A stretch of DNA of 64,000 nucleotides from Ruminococcus sp. Phil11 (GTDB lineage: Bacteria > Bacillota > Clostridia > Oscillospirales > Ruminococcaceae). The DNA is taken from NCBI GenBank assembly GCA_001940925.1, contig MSGZ01000040.1:1-64000 (forward strand), read 5' to 3'. Positions 61,329 to 64,000 of the stretch are shown piece after piece. Position 1 is the stretch's first letter. Every line of letters begins with the position of its first letter. The notes under the pieces are model-generated. The model was not told where the DNA came from. It was given only the letters and a program-made list of their open reading frames with translations, and ran no database searches. Both the position numbers and the translations under genes were made by a program.

Positions 61329-62777
61329 ATGGATCTTGAACAGCAGAAGCGCGCCCCCGTCTACGAGGCGCTGGAACGGCTCCGCAGACAGCGGGTCGTC
61401 CCGTTTGATGTACCCGGACACAAACGCGGCAGAGGAAACCCGGAGCTCGTGCGGCTCCTCGGGGAACAGTGCGTCGGCATCGACGTCAACTCCATGAAGC
61501 CGCTGGATAATCTCTGTCATCCGGTCTCCGTCATCCGCGATGCCGAGGAACTGGCTGCGGATGCCTTTGGTGCCGCACATGCATTTTTCATGGTCGGCGG
61601 CACGACCTCTGCGGTGCAGAGCATGATCCTCTCCGCGTGCAAGGCCGGGCAGAAGCTCATCGTTCCGCGCAATGTCCACAAAAGCGTCATCAATGCACTG
61701 GTGCTCTGCGGCGCGATCCCGGTTTATGTCAACCCTGATGTGGAACCGCGCATCGGCATTTCGCTCGGCATGGAGCTTTCACAGGTCGAGCAGGCAATCC
61801 GGGATAACCCCGATGCCGTTGCCGTGCTGGTCAACAACCCGACCTATTACGGTATCTGCTCTGATATCCGCGGCATCGTGAAGCTCGCACATGCGCACGG
61901 AATGCTCGTGCTGGCCGATGAGGCACACGGCACACATTTTTATTTCAATGATGACCTGCCGGTCTCTGCAATGGCCGCCGGTGCCGATATGGCGGCAGTC
62001 TCCATGCACAAATCCGGCGGCAGCCTGACACAGAGCTCTCTGCTGCTGCTGAATACCGGCGTCAATGAGGGCTATGTCCGCCAGATCATCAATCTGACAC
62101 AGACGACAAGTGCCTCGTATCTGCTAATCTCCAGCCTTGATATCTCCCGCCGGAACCTGGCACTCCGCGGACGGGAATCCTTTGCAAAGGTCATGCAGAT
62201 CGCTGAATACGCCCGCTCCGAGATCAACGAGATCGGCGGGTATTACGCCTACAGCTCCGAGCTCTGCAACGGCACGAGCTGCATGGGCTATGACGTCACG
62301 AAGCTTTCCGTTTATACGCGTGATATCGGTCTTGCGGGCATCGAGGTTTATGACCTGCTCCGCGATGAATACGACATTCAGATCGAGTTCGGCGATATCG
62401 GCAACATTCTCGCCTATATCTCGATCGGCGACCGGATGCAGGATATTGAGCGGCTGGTCGGCGCACTGGCTGATATCAAGCGGCTCTATTCCTGCGATAC
62501 GACCGGTATGCTTTCGCAGGAATATATCCCGCCGAAGGTCGTTGCAACCCCGCAGGAGGCATTCTACGCAGACAAGGAGATGCTCCCGCTCGAACAGACA
62601 AGCGGCCGCATCTGCTCGGAGTTTGTCATGTGCTATCCGCCCGGTATCCCGATCCTTGCCCCCGGTGAGATCATCACCGACGACATCATCCACTATATCC
62701 GCTACGCAAAGGAGAAGGGCTGCTCCATGCAGGGCACGGAGGACCCCGAGATCGAGCATCTGAATGTGTTAAGGTAA
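61329..62777 (+). CDS. speA: Orn/Lys/Arg decarboxylase (PLP-dependent)
   Basis: 482 residues. Fold-type I decarboxylase like Bacillus SpeA: start PVYEALERL, then VVPFDVPGHKRGRGN, GGTTSAVQSMI as the phosphate-binding region, LADEAHGTHFYF with the PLP Asp, and Lys228 in SMHKSGGSLTQSS forming the Schiff base. Length fits the short SpeA/YaaO group. ATG 61329 is preferred; the frame stays open upstream through the leader. Beside spermidine synthase it should supply agmatine or a diamine; arginine versus lysine/ornithine cannot be decided from sequence. Confidence 0.92.
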   Translation: MDLEQQKRAPVYEALERLRRQRVVPFDVPGHKRGRGNPELVRLLGEQCVGIDVNSMKPLDNLCHPVSVIRDAEELAADAFGAAHAFFMVGGTTSAVQSMILSACKAGQKLIVPRNVHKSVINALVLCGAIPVYVNPDVEPRIGISLGMELSQVEQAIRDNPDAVAVLVNNPTYYGICSDIRGIVKLAHAHGMLVLADEAHGTHFYFNDDLPVSAMAAGADMAAVSMHKSGGSLTQSSLLLLNTGVNEGYVRQIINLTQTTSASYLLISSLDISRRNLALRGRESFAKVMQIAEYARSEINEIGGYYAYSSELCNGTSCMGYDVTKLSVYTRDIGLAGIEVYDLLRDEYDIQIEFGDIGNILAYISIGDRMQDIERLVGALADIKRLYSCDTTGMLSQEYIPPKVVATPQEAFYADKEMLPLEQTSGRICSEFVMCYPPGIPILAPGEIITDDIIHYIRYAKEKGCSMQGTEDPEIEHLNVLR

Positions 62778-62835
62778 CCGGATACGGCAGATGACCTGCA
62801 AACAGCGTCATCTGCCCTGTAATAAGGGGACGTAT

Positions 62836-62985
62836 ATGAAACATACAATGATTGCCGCAGCCGTTGCAGCAGTATACCTGATCGTCAGCCTGCTGACCGA
62901 CGGCTGGGCATGGACATGGATCATCTGGATATTCTACGGCATATACCGCATCACCGATATGGTGAAGAAATCAAATGACGAGTAA
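62836..62985 (+). CDS. small membrane protein in the polyamine operon
   Basis: 49 residues with two hydrophobic stretches (MIAAAVAAVYLIVSLL and WTWIIWIFYGIY) and a charged end. AAGGGG before ATG 62836. Lies between the decarboxylase and spermidine synthase in the same direction. No family recognised. Confidence 0.6.
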   Translation: MKHTMIAAAVAAVYLIVSLLTDGWAWTWIIWIFYGIYRITDMVKKSNDE

Positions 62986-62995
62986 GGGAACAGAC

Positions 62996-63226
62996 ATGTT
63001 TTTCAAGAAGAAGGAACAGAAAACACCTGCGAAACCGCTGCTTCCGGTGCAGGAAGATATCCGCAGCGAAATGTATCAGGCGATCCTGCAGACCATGAAA
63101 ACGGCACTCTCCGATCCAAGCTGCCAATATACACCGGAGGCACTGTTTGAGAAAATCTGCCCGCCCGGCTTTTTTACCGAGGAAGAATGCGCAAAGCTGC
63201 TGAAAGAAGCAACCGGGCAATCATAA
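62996..63226 (+). CDS. 76-residue cytoplasmic protein in the polyamine operon
   Basis: ATG 62996 after AAGGGA. Lys-rich start MFFKKKEQK, helical middle RSEMYQAILQTMKTAL, and PGFFTEEECAKLLKEA at the end, an EF/SAP-like helix. Unrecognised; 24 bp before speE. Confidence 0.6.
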   Translation: MFFKKKEQKTPAKPLLPVQEDIRSEMYQAILQTMKTALSDPSCQYTPEALFEKICPPGFFTEEECAKLLKEATGQS

Positions 63227-63250
63227 CCCTGAAATAAAGGAGGAACAGAA

Positions 63251-64000
63251 ATGGAATTCTGGTTTTCCGAAATGCATACGGACAATGTCAAGGCGTCGAT
63301 CCGCTGCGAAAAGCAGCTTTACAGCGGACAGAGCGATTTTCAGCGCATCGACGTTTTTGATTCCGCGGAGTTCGGACGCTTTCTCGTTTCCAACGGCAGC
63401 GTCATCTTCTCCGAAAAGGACGAGTTCATCTATGACGAAATGATCGTCCATGTGCCGATGGCAGTGCATCCGGATGTGAAGCATGTTCTGGTCATCGGCG
63501 GCGGAGACGGCGGCGTCGCGAGAGAGCTCTCGCATTACGACGAGATCAAGACGATCGACGTCGTGGAGCCGGACGAGATGTTCGTCGATGTCTGCCGCGA
63601 ATACTTCCCGGATAACGCAAAGGGGCTTGACGACCCCAGAGTCACGATCTACAATCAGGACGGCCTGCGCGCACTGCGTACCCGTCACGGCGAATATGAC
63701 CTCATCATCAACGATGCGACCGATCCCTTCGGGCATACCGCGGGACTGTTCACCAAGGAGTTCTACGGCCTCTGCTACAAGGCACTCAAGGACGACGGCA
63801 TCATGGTCTACCAGCACGGCAGCCCGTTCTATGACGAGGATGAGGGCGCATGTCAGTCCATGCACAAAAAGGCGTTCCGCGTGTTCCCGATCTGCCGTGT
63901 CTATCAGGCGCATATCCCGACCTGTCCGGCGGGCTACTGGCTGTTCGGGTTCGCGTCCAAGAAATATCACCCGCTCCGCGATTTTGACGCGAAACGCTGG
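63251..64000 (+). CDS. speE: spermidine synthase, partial (3' end beyond window)
   Basis: First 250 codons. Transfers the aminopropyl group from decarboxylated S-adenosylmethionine to putrescine. Signatures: MEFWFSEMHTDN start, SEKDEFIYDEMIVHVPM, VLVIGGGDGGVARELSHY and the active-site loop NDATDPFGHTAGLF. The conserved loop usually reads DSxDPxGP, so N-D-A-T-D-P-F-G-H is a mild deviation near the substrate. AAAGGAGG before ATG 63251. Confidence 0.95.
   Translation, partial: MEFWFSEMHTDNVKASIRCEKQLYSGQSDFQRIDVFDSAEFGRFLVSNGSVIFSEKDEFIYDEMIVHVPMAVHPDVKHVLVIGGGDGGVARELSHYDEIKTIDVVEPDEMFVDVCREYFPDNAKGLDDPRVTIYNQDGLRALRTRHGEYDLIINDATDPFGHTAGLFTKEFYGLCYKALKDDGIMVYQHGSPFYDEDEGACQSMHKKAFRVFPICRVYQAHIPTCPAGYWLFGFASKKYHPLRDFDAKRW

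Overview
The window looks like a chromosome segment of a spore-forming Clostridia, most like a Ruminococcus-type gut bacterium. Evidence: sporulation genes (yabP, yabQ, sigG), the yabP-yabQ-divIC-S1 order typical of Firmicutes, secreted serpins, a BspA-like leucine-rich repeat protein, AGGAGG ribosome sites and sigma-A promoters with 17-bp spacers. From about 27.2 kb rightwards the DNA is GC-rich and reads as stable core genome. From about 0.9 to 27.1 kb it is more AT-rich and mosaic, with many signs of transfer.

Region by region. 1-0.8 kb: phosphate transporter PiT. 1.3-4.9 kb: a thiol/metal cluster around an ArsR regulator (NifX-like protein and MBL hydrolase on one side; C_GCAxxG protein, ArsP-like permease and CxxC thioredoxin on the other). 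5-9.8 kb: a TetR-controlled redox operon (two aldo/keto reductases, a lipoprotein flavodoxin, a DUF4405 membrane protein whose SUMF1-like tail is cut off). 10.4-25.9 kb: a gene for a secreted leucine-rich repeat protein, split in two by a 13.45-kb integrative mobilizable element. Its boundaries can be placed to a shared GTG at 11627-11629 and 25078-25080, and precise removal would restore one 690-codon frame. The element carries a large serine recombinase at its right end, a relaxase/MobC/resolvase mobilization module, and cargo that includes a stand-alone amino-acid adenylation enzyme with hydrolase, acetyltransferase and radical SAM partners under an HxlR-type regulator. 25.9-27.2 kb: a 30-residue peptide gene, an IS21 (istB) remnant with tandem repeats, a second copy of a broken AbrB/SpoVT 5' end (the first is at 5.0 kb), and one isolated CRISPR-like repeat.

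27.2-53 kb is core: uppP, ftsK/spoIIIE, kptA, a YgiQ-type radical SAM protein, a BaiN-like flavoprotein, uvrA, yabP/yabQ/divIC/S1, ylmH, sigG, tmcAL, ackA, cdd, an oligopeptide-binding lipoprotein and exonuclease III. Two related palindromic intergenic elements lie here (43.7 and 53.1 kb, opposite orientations).

53.2-60.8 kb, all on the minus strand, holds two ECF sigma modules. One is sigma plus a PASTA-repeat transmembrane protein. The other is sigma, a candidate anti-sigma, an Ig-like lipoprotein and two serpins, ending in a strong terminator. This suggests an envelope or protease stress response that secretes protease inhibitors. 60.9-64 kb runs the other way: a possible small RNA, a structured leader with an attenuator-like terminator, an Orn/Lys/Arg decarboxylase, two small proteins, and spermidine synthase (cut by the window end), together a polyamine locus.
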